A DNA stretch of 64,000 nucleotides from Arion vulgaris. Lineage: Eukaryota; Mollusca; Gastropoda; Stylommatophora; Arionidae. Positions within the stretch are counted from its first letter, which is position 1; each line of letters opens with the position of its first letter. The translations under genes were made by a program, and so were the position numbers. The stretch is from the NCBI GenBank assembly GCA_020796225.1, contig CM036769.1, positions 1,727,001 through 1,791,000 on the forward strand. Direction: 5' to 3'. Positions 30,650 through 40,319 of this stretch are shown here, piece by piece. Below the pieces are notes generated by a model, which did no database searches, was not told where the DNA came from, and was given only the letters and a program-made list of their open reading frames with translations.

Positions 30650-31100
30650 TAATACAGAAATAAATTCATGCACCGAACACATTGACAGACAAACAAATAC
30701 AGTGGTTTGGACATTTAATGAGAATGGAATACAACCAACCATCAATAACAGCATACAAGAAATATATACTACGAAAGTAGGACATCAGAAGCAGAGTGTG
30801 CATACCTTCATGCACCGAAAAACATACATTGAAAAACAAACAAATGCAGTGGTTTGGACAGTTAATGAGAATGAAATACAACCAACTACCAATAACGACA
30901 TACAATAAAAAGAGATCATGCAATAGAGCCAAGGGAAGACCAAGAAAAAGATGGGTAGACAATATCAAGACAACACTAAATAAACACGGATATAACACAA
31001 GGTGACTCATCTGTCCCTAGAACACAAATTAAAGCTGTCGCCCCTACGCTTAACGATAAGAGTGGACAACCAATTTCGTCATCCACCTGGGGACAGACAA
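30650..31100 (+). mobile_element. RTE-like LINE fragment with internal duplication
   Basis: GGTTTGGACATTTAATGAGA and ACATACAATAAAAAGAGAT-type segments occur twice (30700-30770 and 30850-30920). The frame reads WFGQLMRMKYNQLPITTYNK, then RAKGRPRKRWVDNIKTTLNK, the canonical tail motif. Confidence 0.85.
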
Positions 31101-31129
31101 TAGGCATTAGTAATAATACATTGGTACCA

Positions 31130-31390
31130 TGGTGGTGGCGTCTGTGGCTTGGGTGATAGTGACTCGGTCTATTAACCCCGACGTTCTGAGTTCGAATCAC
31201 GCTATGGGCCGTTTTATTGCAAATTATTTCGCGTGGATTTTTACAAAAGGACGATGGCACCACCCGTTCAGAAAGCAATGGCAAACTACTGAACGTAATA
31301 ATACCTAGAAAAATCACAAACAGAGTTCAAACGCTGGGGGTTGATTCGCAAAGTCCTGTAAAGGATGTACAATTAACTTTTACTTAATAA
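31130..31390 (+). mobile_element. SINE-E copy
   Basis: Full-length: GTCTGTGGCTTGGGTGATAG, GAGTTCGAATCACGCTATGG, GGATTTTTACAAAAGGACGA and TCCTGTAAAGGATGTACAAT. Confidence 0.82.
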
Positions 31391-31461
31391 TACATTCCGA
31401 TCACAATATTGATAAAAGCATATTCTAACATGAGTTTTATTTATATTTTTCAACTTTGCAG

Positions 31462-31488
31462 CTAACACTACATCTGTTACAAACTTCA
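31462..31488 (+). CDS. Micro-exon 3 (27 nt)
   Basis: A pyrimidine-rich tract and TTTGCAG acceptor precede CTAACACTACATCTGTTACA plus AACTTCA, and GTAAGT follows. Phase 1-1 translation gives ANTTSVTNF, Thr/Asn-rich with one N-x-T glycosylation sequon. The splice sites are the best among the micro-exons. Confidence 0.6.
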
Positions 31489-31589
31489 GTAAGTAACTCT
31501 GTTGTTAACAAATAGAAACATATTAACTGTTGTTATCGTTGTTACATTTTTGTCCTTGTTTAATAACTATTTATATGCCGATTTTTCAT

Positions 31590-31868
31590 AGTTTTTGGAG
31601 GAGCAACGTCTGGTCGAATGGATAATAGCGCAAACAGGTCACTGCAAGCTCAACCGTTACATGCACAGAATAAAGCCTGCTCAGGCTGCACAGTGTGCAT
31701 GCCAGACAGAAACATAGACACCAACGAAACGTGCCCTCAAAAACGAAGTTTAGAGAGCAAGCTATGGGGAACTCTCGAGCAACTTCAACTGACATTGCAG
31801 CTTCATAGATGCAACCCATCTCATGGTTTAGACGAGCATACGAAACTGAACGCAAAGAAGAAGACGGA
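31590..31868 (+). mobile_element. Unrecognised ORF, probably a LINE C-terminus
   Basis: The frame from about 31600 contains ACSGCTVCMPDRNIDTNETC, SLESKLWGTLEQLQLTLQLH and ends KLNAKKK. The C-x-x-C-x-x-C-M cluster and KLWG resemble the tail of the RNase H-type LINE at 17890 (DKLWG). The DNA end GAACGCAAAGAAGAAGA resembles the 3' ends of SINE-G and its G2 variant. The assignment is an inference. Confidence 0.4.
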
Positions 31869-31874
31869 TAAGAG

Positions 31875-32095
31875 CGCGGGCTCTCATTCGGGAGATCCGA
31901 GTTCGATCCCCGGTAAGGCCAGGGAAATATTCTTTCTGTCGTGGGTACACAGAAAACATTCTAACCTAAACAGTTTTGCGGTGACGGTACTAGCCAAGCC
32001 GCCATTAAATTTTACAAGGCTTATGTTCTAATGTTCTACACCGCCGCCCTAAAACGCCGTAATAGATGCAGTGATGAATCCTACCCTACCCCTAC
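31875..32095 (+). mobile_element. SINE-D copy
   Basis: CGGGAGATCCGAGTTCGATC gives a tRNA-like B box. It is followed by GGCCAGGGAAATATTCTTTC, GTACTAGCCAAGCCGCCATT and CACCGCCGCCCTAAAACGCC. Confidence 0.8.
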
Positions 32096-32123
32096 CCCAC
32101 CAATCCCAGTTTTGTGATTTCAG

Positions 32124-32147
32124 CAAAGGATCGTGCGTACAGCACAG
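32124..32147 (+). CDS. Micro-exon 4 (24 nt)
   Basis: TTTGTGATTTCAG precedes CAAAGGATCGTGCGTACAGC plus ACAG, and GTAAAC follows. Phase 1-1 translation gives (T)KDRAYST, the only clearly charged micro-exon. Confidence 0.5.
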
Positions 32148-32284
32148 GTAAACTATGACACTTTATGTCTTTCGGCCCAGCATATCATATTTCAGCAGGT
32201 GTTTGTTTGAGTTTGTTCTCCCTATTTCGTGACAGACTCCGCCCCTGTGATTGAAATGAAAATCCTGGCATATCCCTTACAGAA

Positions 32285-32470
32285 CATCGTCATCAACCAC
32301 AGTAAACGAGTTGTTGATTTTCTAGGCACTACTTACACGTTCAGTAGTTTGCCATTGCTGTCTGGGTGGTGAAGTCTATTTTTACCGTTCATAAAAATCA
32401 ACGATAACAAATTTGCTTACAAACTGCCAGCTGCGGATTTTGAACCTGGTACTCTGGAAAAACTAGGTAG
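32285..32470 (-). mobile_element. SINE-E copy, 3' truncated
   Basis: In minus sense: GGTTCAAAATCCGCAGCTGG, AGCAAATTTGTTATCGTTGA, AGCAATGGCAAACTACTGAA and CGTGTAAGTAGTGCC. Confidence 0.7.
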
Positions 32471-32474
32471 AACG

Positions 32475-32745
32475 TCAGGTCACTACAGAACTTCGTCAAG
32501 AAACAACAAATTAAATGGTTCAGTGAGATAAGCAGATTACCAACAGACAGTGAACTTCAAATAACAATGTTACTCCGATACAGTAGATACAAAGCAAAAG
32601 GCCGACCTCGCAAAAGGTGGACCTCAGAGATAACAGAGGCGACGAAAGACACTGTTTATGAAGCGCACACAAAAGCCCGTTCTATAAATTTCTTTTTATC
32701 CTGACGCTGTGAGGCACAACAGAACTGGAGACAAGAAAAAGATTC
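32475..32745 (+). mobile_element. RTE-like LINE fragment, third subfamily
   Basis: The frame reads KWFSEISRLPTDSELQITML, then KAKGRPRKRWTSEITEATKD and TVYEAHTKARS. It ends in the phrase TCCTGACGCTGTGAGGCACA shared by its sisters. Confidence 0.8.
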
Positions 32746-32777
32746 TTGGGTTGTGGTTGAGCCACTAACTCCAAGCC

Positions 32778-32805
32778 TCAGAAGCCTCAGAAGCCTCAGA
32801 AGACT
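32778..32805. repeat. 9-bp repeat, 3-4 copies
   Basis: AGCCTCAGA repeated. Confidence 0.85.
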
Positions 32806-32939
32806 ACAGGGATCGGGTCATATGCGGTTTTCCTCACTAGAAACCGTCTGTAGTGCAGCTCCTGGACACTGAGTCTTTATTGTTGGAAATGTTCACTGGT
32901 TAAGAGAGCATCGCCACGTTCATTTTTAGATATAGGCTT

Positions 32940-33170
32940 CTTGCTCCTGATGCTCCGTCTACCACAGAGAGCCACACCGAAAAAGTATAACGAGTACAGA
33001 GCAAGAGGAATACCACGTAAAAGATGGAGCGAAGGCATCAAGAACAGGAATCTTGATGTCCCAGATTATTGTAGTCTTCAAGAACCGATACAATTCAATT
33101 GCAAGTCGATTTCCTCAGTTATTTACTCAGTTAAGCAAACACAGTGTGCAGGTTGCGTGTAGAAAAGGTT
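32940..33170 (+). mobile_element. LINE tail fragment
   Basis: The frame with EYRARGIPRKRWSEGIKNRN is a variant of the post-RT R-G-x-P-R-K-R-W motif. The rest is not recognised. Confidence 0.55.
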
Positions 33171-33189
33171 ACTCCTAGAGGGACAGAAA

Positions 33190-33450
33190 ACCGACCGTGT
33201 ATTGCCGGTGCTCGCAAGGGGAGCAAATAATAGTAACACTGCGGCTGCAAGGCATGTCGTAAGAAGCGACTAAGGTAGGGGTCTAGGAAGCTACCTAGTA
33301 AATTTTAAAAGCGTCGGAGAAATCGGATGTGCTGGCCTACTTGTAGGTGCATAACTGGCACAACGTTCAATCGCTCTTAGGCTTAGATCACATACAAATA
33401 ACAACGAGTAATTTAACAAGTGGTCGATATAGAGTGTTTGAAGAAGAAAT
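33190..33450 (+). mobile_element. SINE-G copy
   Basis: Full-length plus copy from TGCCGGTGCTCGCAAGGGGA to GATATAGAGTGTTTGAAGAA. Confidence 0.88.
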
Positions 33451-33504
33451 TTATTCTTTGTCATATGTGATCTCTGGTCATGCGTTTAATCTCGTGCAGT
33501 CTAT

Positions 33505-33885
33505 TGCCTTATAGGACCATCATCATTGCACTTGGGTTATTAACTATGTGGTCTCTGATATCTTTCTTACACAAGACGATCTCAACAGCAGTACACGAAC
33601 TCCGTAGCACAGGCGAGGGTCCCCGGTGTGTAATTTTGTAGGAATTTTTTTTTTTTTTCTAATGAATTTTGCCCGTTCATTGGCTTTCCAGTCTAATTTT
33701 CTCCATTTTGAACTGCCAAAGATTCTTTTAGTGCTCAAATTGAGCACGCGACCTATGTTTTATCGTTCGTCTCCGATAGGACTAGGAACTCGCTGAGACC
33801 AGGGATCTCTGGAAAAATATCCAGATGGCTCCACGAGGAAGCGAACCTGGTATTTTTGACATGAGACGAGCGTCTAACCTCTACG
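33505..33885 (-). mobile_element. SINE-C copy
   Basis: Minus copy. The head lies at 33885 (GTGGCGTAGAGGTTAGACGC as A box, ACCAGGTTCGCTTCC as B box) and the body runs to GATCGTCTTGTGTAAGAAAG. A 54-bp array starts exactly at its 5' end. Confidence 0.87.
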
Positions 33886-34052
33886 CCACAGATATAGTTG
33901 TTGTCATATACTCCACAGGGAACCAAAATGTATAGTAGTAGAAAGATATAGTTGTTGTCATATACTCCACAGGGAACCAAAATGTATAGTAGTAGAAAGA
34001 TATAGTTGTTGTCACATACTCCACAGGGAACCAAAATGTATAGTAGTAGAAA
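33886..34052. repeat. 54-bp repeat, 3 copies
   Basis: The unit contains GATATAGTTGTTGTCATATA, CTCCACAGGGAACCAAAATG and TATAGTAGTAGAAA. Confidence 0.95.
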
Positions 34053-34054
34053 GA

Positions 34055-34547
34055 ACTTGAAAAAATAATTTAGAAGACGGAGCAGAGGATATGCAGGTAC
34101 AATCTAACCTACACCTGACCTTTCCTTCTCCCCCTCCCTGCTTCCTTTCCAAAACTCAGTCGTCCTAACAAAATATGATACAAGATGGCTGCAAGTAACA
34201 AAAGGAAAACAGGCAATACATCTCTTCTTGACATTCACATAATAATCCGAACAGGATTTTCTTGTTTTTCAATAGCCTCCTTGTTTACAGTATTAAGTTA
34301 AGCAAACCTGTCACGAAAACGACCTTGCCTTCGACCTTAACCGTCTTAAGTACACGTCTTATGCACTTCAGATTGTAAAGGTCATATATTTCTATCTTCA
34401 CCATCAATTCCGTATTGGGTCAATCAGTCAATCAATCAATCAATCAGCGCCATGTCTGCTGGCGTAGGCGATTCGTGATTTCTCATTGCTGCAACTTTCC
34501 ACAAAGAAAATGTAACAATAACTATTTTATTTTCTTCTGCTCTAATA
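34055..34547. other. Mostly unrecognised spacer
   Basis: A (CAAT)4 run at 34428-34447 may be an orphan SINE-C tail. Nothing else is recognised. Confidence 0.45.
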
Positions 34548-34555
34548 CATAATTA

Positions 34556-34721
34556 CAGTGGTGGCTCGTCATTAAGGGCATCTGGGGCCGGGCCCCATCA
34601 AAGATAATGTGTAACCTGTATTTATTATTTTATAAATTAATACATAACAACACAAAACCATGATTTTTCCGAAAAATGTATGTCTGGTCCCACCAACAAA
34701 AATGATCACGAGCCGCCACTG
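34556..34721. mobile_element. hAT-type MITE, copy 1, with 8-bp TSD
   Basis: Inverted ends CAGTGGTGGCTCGTCATTAA and TGATCACGAGCCGCCACTG; the flanking duplication CATAATTA is exact (34548-34555, 34722-34729). The 166-bp element has no coding capacity. Confidence 0.93.
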
Positions 34722-34735
34722 CATAATTATCTATC

Positions 34736-34785
34736 TCAGTTCACTGCTGTCTCAGTTCACTGCTGTCTCAGTTCACTGCTAGCAA
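34736..34785. repeat. 16-bp repeat, 3 copies
   Basis: TCTCAGTTCACTGCTG repeated, starting about 6 bp after the MITE's right duplication. Confidence 0.9.
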
Positions 34786-34789
34786 CATA

Positions 34790-35110
34790 TGGAAATGGGA
34801 TGAAGGAAATTAAAAAGAAGAACAAACATAGCTTTACCAAAAATTAAACTAAAACAAGTATGAGATGGAACTGATAGGAAAACAAAGATCATAATTCTAA
34901 GAAGTGGCGGCTCATTATCATTTTTGTTGATGGGGCCAGACAAACATTTTCGGAAAAATCATGATTTTGTGTTAGGTTATATTTTAATTTATTTAAAAAA
35001 ATACACATTAGACATTCATGTTGGTGGGGCCCGGCCCCGTAGGCCCTTAATGACGAACCGCCACTGATTCTAAGTGCATGCATATTCTCAGTGGCTACGT
35101 ATAGATGTGA
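34790..35110 (+). mobile_element. RTE-like LINE fragment split by a MITE
   Basis: 34790-34901 and 35075-35110 are the two halves of the same post-RT region found intact at 12350-12480 (GGAAAACAAAGATCAGAATA ... TGCATGCA). The MITE at 34902 sits between them. Confidence 0.8.
34902..35066. mobile_element. hAT-type MITE, copy 2 (inverted), with 8-bp TSD
   Basis: It is the reverse orientation of copy 1: starts AAGTGGCGGCTCATTATCAT (first base changed from C) and ends ATGACGAACCGCCACTG. The exact duplication ATTCTAAG lies at 34894-34901 and 35067-35074. Confidence 0.92.
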
Positions 35111-35124
35111 AGCAGCGAAACATG

Positions 35125-35225
35125 TAATAACAAAGTACTGTAGTTTTACAAAATACAAAAACAATGACAATACACAACAACGTTTCGACCAAAATGCATT
35201 TATCAAGCAAACGATACAACAGGAA
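35125..35225 (-). repeat. Interspersed repeat with recurring hairpin motif
   Basis: In minus sense: TTGCTTGATAAATGCATTTT, GGTCGAAACGTTGTTGTGTA and TTTGTATTTTGTAAAACTAC. Copies with the same order occur at 47550-47640, 48655-48750 and 49090-49205. The family is not recognised. Confidence 0.6.
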
Positions 35226-35484
35226 TGACGAATTTCACAGCACACTCACTACATATAGACCACGGCAGACATTACAACGGTCCTAAAATGAAAATATGTG
35301 ACTTAAAACGATTAACGAATGAAGAAGAAATCCCCTGCATCTACCTCAGGAACAAGTCCTTCCATTACTGTCCTCTCCAAGTCACCGTGTCGTTTAAAGT
35401 GACCGAAATATTTCATCACTTTAATGAGGTTAACAAGTGATCGATATATTTCATTTTCCGGAACATGATGATGTTTATGTTCTT

Positions 35485-35722
35485 CTTTTTTCCCAAAGCT
35501 CCATATCGATCACTTGTTAAACCCTCTTTGAGTTGCATGTGATATGAGCCTAAGAGCGATTGTACGCTGTGCCAGTTATGCGCCTACAAGTAGGCCAGCA
35601 AATCCGATTTCTGCGACGCTTTTTATTTACTAGGCCCCTACGTTAATCATCTATTACGACATGCCTTGTATGTCGCAGTGTTACTATTCGTTGCTCCCCC
35701 TGCGAGCCCCGGAACACACGGG
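35485..35722 (-). mobile_element. SINE-G copy
   Basis: Full-length minus copy between AGCTCCATATCGATCACTTG and TGCGAGCCCCGGAACACACG. It lies 90 bp before the terminal exon of the micro-exon gene. Confidence 0.87.
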
Positions 35723-35810
35723 CTGTTGTTTATGTTAACATCATTAAAATCATTATTACCATCATCAACAAAAAATGTTATCAAACTTTATAACCACAAC
35801 TATTTTGCAG

Positions 35811-35962
35811 CAGCAACCACTATTTCAAGTGTCAATGTAACTACGATCAAGAGAGCAACTACCACCAACGGATGTGGTCAAACTAGTAGTCCAGCTATGC
35901 TTCTTCAGATATCAGCTGCTCTTGTAATGTACAGAATAACAGATGTGATATTTTCTGGATAA
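35811..35962 (+). CDS. Terminal exon: Thr/Ser-rich region and hydrophobic C-terminus
   Basis: The acceptor TTTTGCAG|CAG (NAGNAG) opens a phase 1 exon of 49 codons plus TAA. It reads ATTISSVNVTTIKRATTTNG, then CGQTSSPAMLLQISAALVMY and a short end RITDVIFSG. The first part is Thr/Ser-rich with an N-V-T sequon. The last 20 or so residues are hydrophobic and preceded by small residues, which fits a GPI-anchor signal, although the Arg within it is atypical. A single transmembrane tail is the alternative. No AATAAA lies close downstream. Confidence 0.6.
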
Positions 35963-35999
35963 ATAATTTCAATGGCCATATCGTGAATATCTAAACAAA

Positions 36000-36478
36000 A
36001 TTTTTTATTTTTTTTATTTACAATATTTGAGTTATTATAATTTGTGATTTTTTTAATTTTTAATATCTTGTGTATGTGTGTAAAAAAAAGAAAAAGATTC
36101 CTACAAGACCTGCATGCTCAGTGACCTAGTGTAACGGCTGACTGAACAGGATGTGAAATGTGTAAACAATTAGGATATACCAAATGATACTATTTTTTTC
36201 TAGTTTACCTGACATCCTACAAGACCTGCATGTCGAGGAGCATTGACTCATAAATAACTTCATGGACAGAGAAGAATAAAAAACCAAAGACATCCTACAA
36301 ATAATATGCTTTTATTATTTACCACAGACTTCACTATTCCTGCTCCCTTTTTCATACAATACTGTGCAAGTTTGTAGTAAACTGAATTTGTGTACTCTGC
36401 AAATGACAACCATTCTCCCTTGGAATACTTACAGATGGTTTGAATGCAGTCAATTATATACTTGAAATACTTCTTTAA
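36000..36478. other. AT-rich spacer with a dispersed short repeat
   Basis: ACAAGACCTGCATGCTCAGTG and ACAAGACCTGCATGTCGAGG occur at about 36106 and 36216, around GTGACCTAGTGTAACGGCTG. The same pair occurs reversed at 45420-45575. Confidence 0.5.
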
Positions 36479-36479
36479 A

Positions 36480-36720
36480 CGCTCCATATCGACCACTTGT
36501 TAACCACTCTGTGTGATTTGTATGTGATCTGAGCCTGAGATATTGTACGTTGTGCCAGTTATGCGCCTACAAGTAGGCCAGAATATCCGATTTCTGCGAT
36601 GCTTTTTATTTACTAGGTTAGCGTCTCTAGGTCCTACATCACTCGCCTCTTACGACATGCTTTGTAGGTCGCAGTGGTACTATTCTTTGTTTCCCTTGCG
36701 AGCCTCGGCACCACACAGGC
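36480..36720 (-). mobile_element. SINE-G copy
   Basis: Minus copy from CGCTCCATATCGACCACTTG to CTTGCGAGCCTCGGCACCAC. Confidence 0.87.
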
Positions 36721-36924
36721 TGAACTTGAAATACGCACTTTATTATAAATTATTGTATTTTTCTATTTAAGAAAATTCGACTATTATACAATCTTTCAGA
36801 CTCACCAAATATGGATAACTGCGACAGTTAACAAATGTTGTTAGTTTAGAAAGTCATTAACTATTTCCACAACATTTGTCTATCGTGTGTATTTGTACTA
36901 TTTTGTGTATGGTGTGATTGAACT

Positions 36925-37210
36925 CTTTCACCGACAGACAGTGCGTCTCAAAGGGCAATGTTACTCCGATACAAGGATACAAAGCAAAAGGCCGGCCATG
37001 CAAAAGGTGGGCATCATAGATAACAGAGGCGACGAAAGACACTGGTTATGAAGCGCACACTAAAGCCTGTTCAAGAAATCTCTACTTATCCTGAAGCTGT
37101 GAGGCAAATCAGGACTGGAGAAAAGAAAGAAAGACAAGGCGCATATTGAAGCTCGCTCCATGTGTCTCTTATTTCGACCTGTCGCCGAATGACAAAACAG
37201 GATTAGAGAA
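36925..37210 (+). mobile_element. RTE-like LINE fragment, third subfamily, with 3' end
   Basis: CTCAAAGGGCAATGTTACTC, AAAGGCCGGCCATGCAAAAG and TCTACTTATCCTGAAGCTGT. It continues through CGCTCCATGTGTCTCTTATT to GAATAGATAGATAGA, which may be the tail. Confidence 0.7.
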
Positions 37211-37299
37211 TAGATAGATAGACTCTGTAATTTTGCTTATGTCCAGATGCATTTTGTATTGTAATGTGTACAGAAATATCATGTGTACCGGCTTTGCGT

Positions 37300-37795
37300 C
37301 TTTCCCAAGGTGGATGATGGAATTGGTTGTCCACTCTTGCCGTTAAGCGTAGGGATGGGAGCTTTAATTTAGGACCAGATGAGTCGTCCTTGCTGTGTTA
37401 TATCCGTGTTTATGTAATGTGGTCTTGATATTGTCTATCCATCTTTTTCTTGGTCTTCCCTTAGCTCTAGTACCCGATCTCTTTATTGTATGCTGTTATT
37501 GGTGGTTGGTTGTATTTCATTCTCATTAAATGTCCAAACCACTGCATTTGTTGTCTTTCGATGTATTCGCTGCATGAAGTTATGACCACTCTGCTTCTGA
37601 TGTCCTCATTTCGTAGTCTGTCTTTCCTGGTGACCCCCACTGCCTTCCTCAAGCATTTCATTTCATACGTGGTGAGCTTTCTGTGGTGTGTTACTGTCAG
37701 AGACCAAGTTTGGCACTGGTAACATAGTGTTGGTGAGCTTTCTGTGGTGTCTTGCTATCAGAGACCAAGTTTGGCACTGGTAACAAAGTGTTGGT
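37300..37795 (-). mobile_element. RTE-like LINE fragment
   Basis: The minus frame reads MKCLRKAVGVTRKDRLRNED and QQMQWFGHLMRMKYNQPPIT. Its 5' side (37672-37790) carries a 66-bp segment (GGTGAGCTTTCTGTGGTGT) twice. Confidence 0.82.
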
Positions 37796-37896
37796 AGAAA
37801 AATACTTTTTATCATCAGTCTTTTCACTTTCATAATGTCATGAAAAGAAAAGTTGATATTTCAAGTAAATGTTCTAGAAGAGAAGACACTATGCCT

Positions 37897-38015
37897 GTAT
37901 CACATTCGTAGTTCGAGACTATCGCTGTATCACATTCGTAGTTCGTGACTATCGCTGTATCACATTCGTAGTTCGAGACTATCGCTGTATCACATTCGTA
38001 GTTCGAGTAGTAGTT
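37897..38015. repeat. 31-bp repeat, about 4 copies
   Basis: The unit is GACTATCGCTGTATCACATT plus CGTAGTTCGA. Confidence 0.95.
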
Positions 38016-38174
38016 GTTTTTATTTATTCAATTGATTGCTTAACTCTGTTTTATTTTCTAGATCTGTTATCAACTAGTTTGATGGTTTTGTAACATAAGG
38101 AAATGTATTATTTAAATCAATTAAAGTAATGGAGAGATTATCTTCAACATTATTTGTGTTATTTTATTTATATA

Positions 38175-38880
38175 TGAGTTAGTGCGGACAACTTTGCCTA
38201 TCTTGGCAGCATCCTATCCAGATCGGCAAACATAGACTCTGAGGTCATGTTTCAGCCAGCTCCTAGAAAGCAGTACTATGATCCAGTCATCAATATTAAA
38301 TACCAGTGTCTCATGTCAGAGGACAACTTTGCCTATTTTGGCAACATCCTATTCAGATCAACAAACATAGACTCTGAGGTCAACAATAGGTTATCCAAAG
38401 CCAGTTCTGCGTTCAAAAGGCTACTATGTGGCAATGTACGGAAATCTATAAATCTGAGGTGGTCATACCAGATCTGGAGACAACCGTGGGTAGGCTGCGG
38501 TGATACTAAGTAAATTGGCGTTTAAGAACAAAGACACTATGTATATTATCACATTCAAGCAAGCAAGAATTTAATTGAATATAATGAAGCGAAAGGGGAT
38601 AAGCTTAGCCACAAAGCTGAAAGTTTACCGGACCACCATTGTGCTAACCACGCTGCTGTACGCAATCGTGACATGGACAGTACAAATTAAAGCACTTCCA
38701 CACAAGATGTCAACGCAGACTACTAAAAATAAACTGACAGGACAAAATTTAAGATACCGAAGACCTCATTAAAAATAAAGATCCCAAGCGTCAGCACCCT
38801 ATTGCAGAAGGCCCAAGTGAGATGGGCCGGTCACGTTGCTACAAATAGATAGACACCTCCACATCATGGTTGGAGGGTTT
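38175..38880 (+). mobile_element. RTE-like LINE fragment, fourth subfamily
   Basis: Frames read DNFAYFGNILFRSTNIDSEV, NNRLSKASSAFKRLL and YRTTIVLTTLLYAIVTWTVQ, the segment directly after the RT domain. The segment with GACAACTTTGCCTAT is present twice, with a short unrelated insert between. Confidence 0.82.
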
Positions 38881-39890
38881 GTGTGTATGATCCTTCAGAC
38901 TATGTTGGCGGGAGTCTTAACTCCTGGCAGGTCAAACCAAGCAGAACAGACTAAAGATGAAAGGTCAGACCAAGGGGCAGGGAGCAGGATGGAGCCTGAT
39001 AAGTGACATCCTATAACCCATCGGCTAGTGGCAAATGCTCTGGCTGCAGCCAAACCATCACCCCAGATATGAGACAAATAGCAGTCATCCTCTCTCTTAC
39101 TTGAGGAGGACATCCTTTTCTTGTCCAGGAGCACAACCTGCATAAAAGCCTGAGTTGGTGAGCCGGCGATAGAAGTCACCTAGAGTGGGACGACTTCAGA
39201 CTAATGGGGAAGACAGATCTCGTCAGCAGGAACTGTAACTGTCTGGAGAATAAACTAAAAAAATAAAAGATGCCCTTAGAAACAGAATGTGTAAGCCATT
39301 GTTGGCAGGGAGGAATCGACACATACGAATGACGCCATGGCCAATATATAGACAATATTTCACGCAAACAACGGAAAGGAACCTGTACGTCTGGAATTAA
39401 AATCTAGGATCGGACAGATCTTATCTGAACCAATACATTAATATTCGTCTTTAACAATAATACAAATAAATATCTAATTTATTATATAATGTACCGGATA
39501 CTGTCTAGAGATAGCAGAATTGGAACGTGAGAACATGTCACTTGGTGCTAATTTAAACTTCCCTACAAGAGAACTACTTCTTAATTTGCATAATTACCCT
39601 TCAGAGACCTCCTATATTTGCATAATCTCAACCTTGTATTTACATAAACTGTATTTATGGAGGTCTAAAAAATGAATGTGCATACAAGTGCATGTAATTA
39701 CGGTTCTTCCACCTGGTGATTGACAATAGAGAATTACCTTTTGTAATTAAACTGAAGAGCTGAAATAGAATTAATATCTTTGTAGCAAGTTAACCTAATT
39801 CGTAACAGTAACCAGTTTAGTGGCATACACATACGCACTAATCGCACCACTACAGTGCTTCTGTTTTAAAAATTATATTTTCATTAGAAC
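38881..39890. other. No recognised gene
   Basis: About 1 kb. The first 300 bp may be the 3' part of the preceding LINE. The remainder is AT-rich, with no array, SINE or ORF of note. Confidence 0.5.
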
Positions 39891-39894
39891 TACT

Positions 39895-40315
39895 AAAAAC
39901 AGTATAGAATAGAACTGATAGGACAACACAGATCAGAATAATAATAATAGCATGCAGATTACCAGTGGGAATGTATGGGTGCGAAGCTTGGACATTTAAC
40001 CAAGCATTGGAAAAACTTGTGCTTTTGAATATAAGTGTTACAGAAGAATCTTTCATATATCTTGGACAGAGAAGAGAACAAATAGATCTATCCAGAAAGA
40101 ACTCAAAATCAAAGAAAACTGGCTGATGCTACAAATAAGAAAATTGAAGTATTTTTGACATATAAAGAGACATGAAGGGCTGGAGAGACCATCATGGAAG
40201 GAGGCATACCGGCAAAGAGGAGAAGAAGACCATGAAGAAGATGGATTCAGGATGTAACTGATAATTTGAGCATGACGACCGCCGAGGTGGGAAATCTAGC
40301 CTATGAGAAAAGCCA
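39895..40315 (+). mobile_element. RTE-like LINE C-terminal fragment
   Basis: GAACTGATAGGACAACACAG, GAATGTATGGGTGCGAAGCT, TCTTGGACAGAGAAGAGAAC and AGACATGAAGGGCTGGAGAG line up with the fragment at 12340. Several frameshifts. Confidence 0.82.
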
Positions 40316-40319
40316 TAAA

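Larger units (their letters stand above)
16661..35962 (+). other. Micro-exon gene locus for a small secreted/surface protein (span)
   Basis: I do not recognise the product. The span holds two first exons encoding signal peptides (16754-16823, 28901-28976), micro-exons (24088-24105, 27791-27814, 31462-31488, 32124-32147) and a terminal exon (35811-35962). Every donor follows the first base of a codon and every acceptor supplies the last two, so all exons are phase 1-1, multiples of three, and interchangeable. One possible product (second first exon, 31462, 32124, terminal) has about 92 residues: signal peptide, short Thr/Ser/Asn-rich mature part, one Cys, and a hydrophobic C-terminus that could be a GPI-anchor signal. 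It may be one gene with alternative promoters or two tandem paralogues. Known comparison: the micro-exon genes of schistosomes share this design; homology is not claimed. RNA evidence is lacking. Confidence 0.6.
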
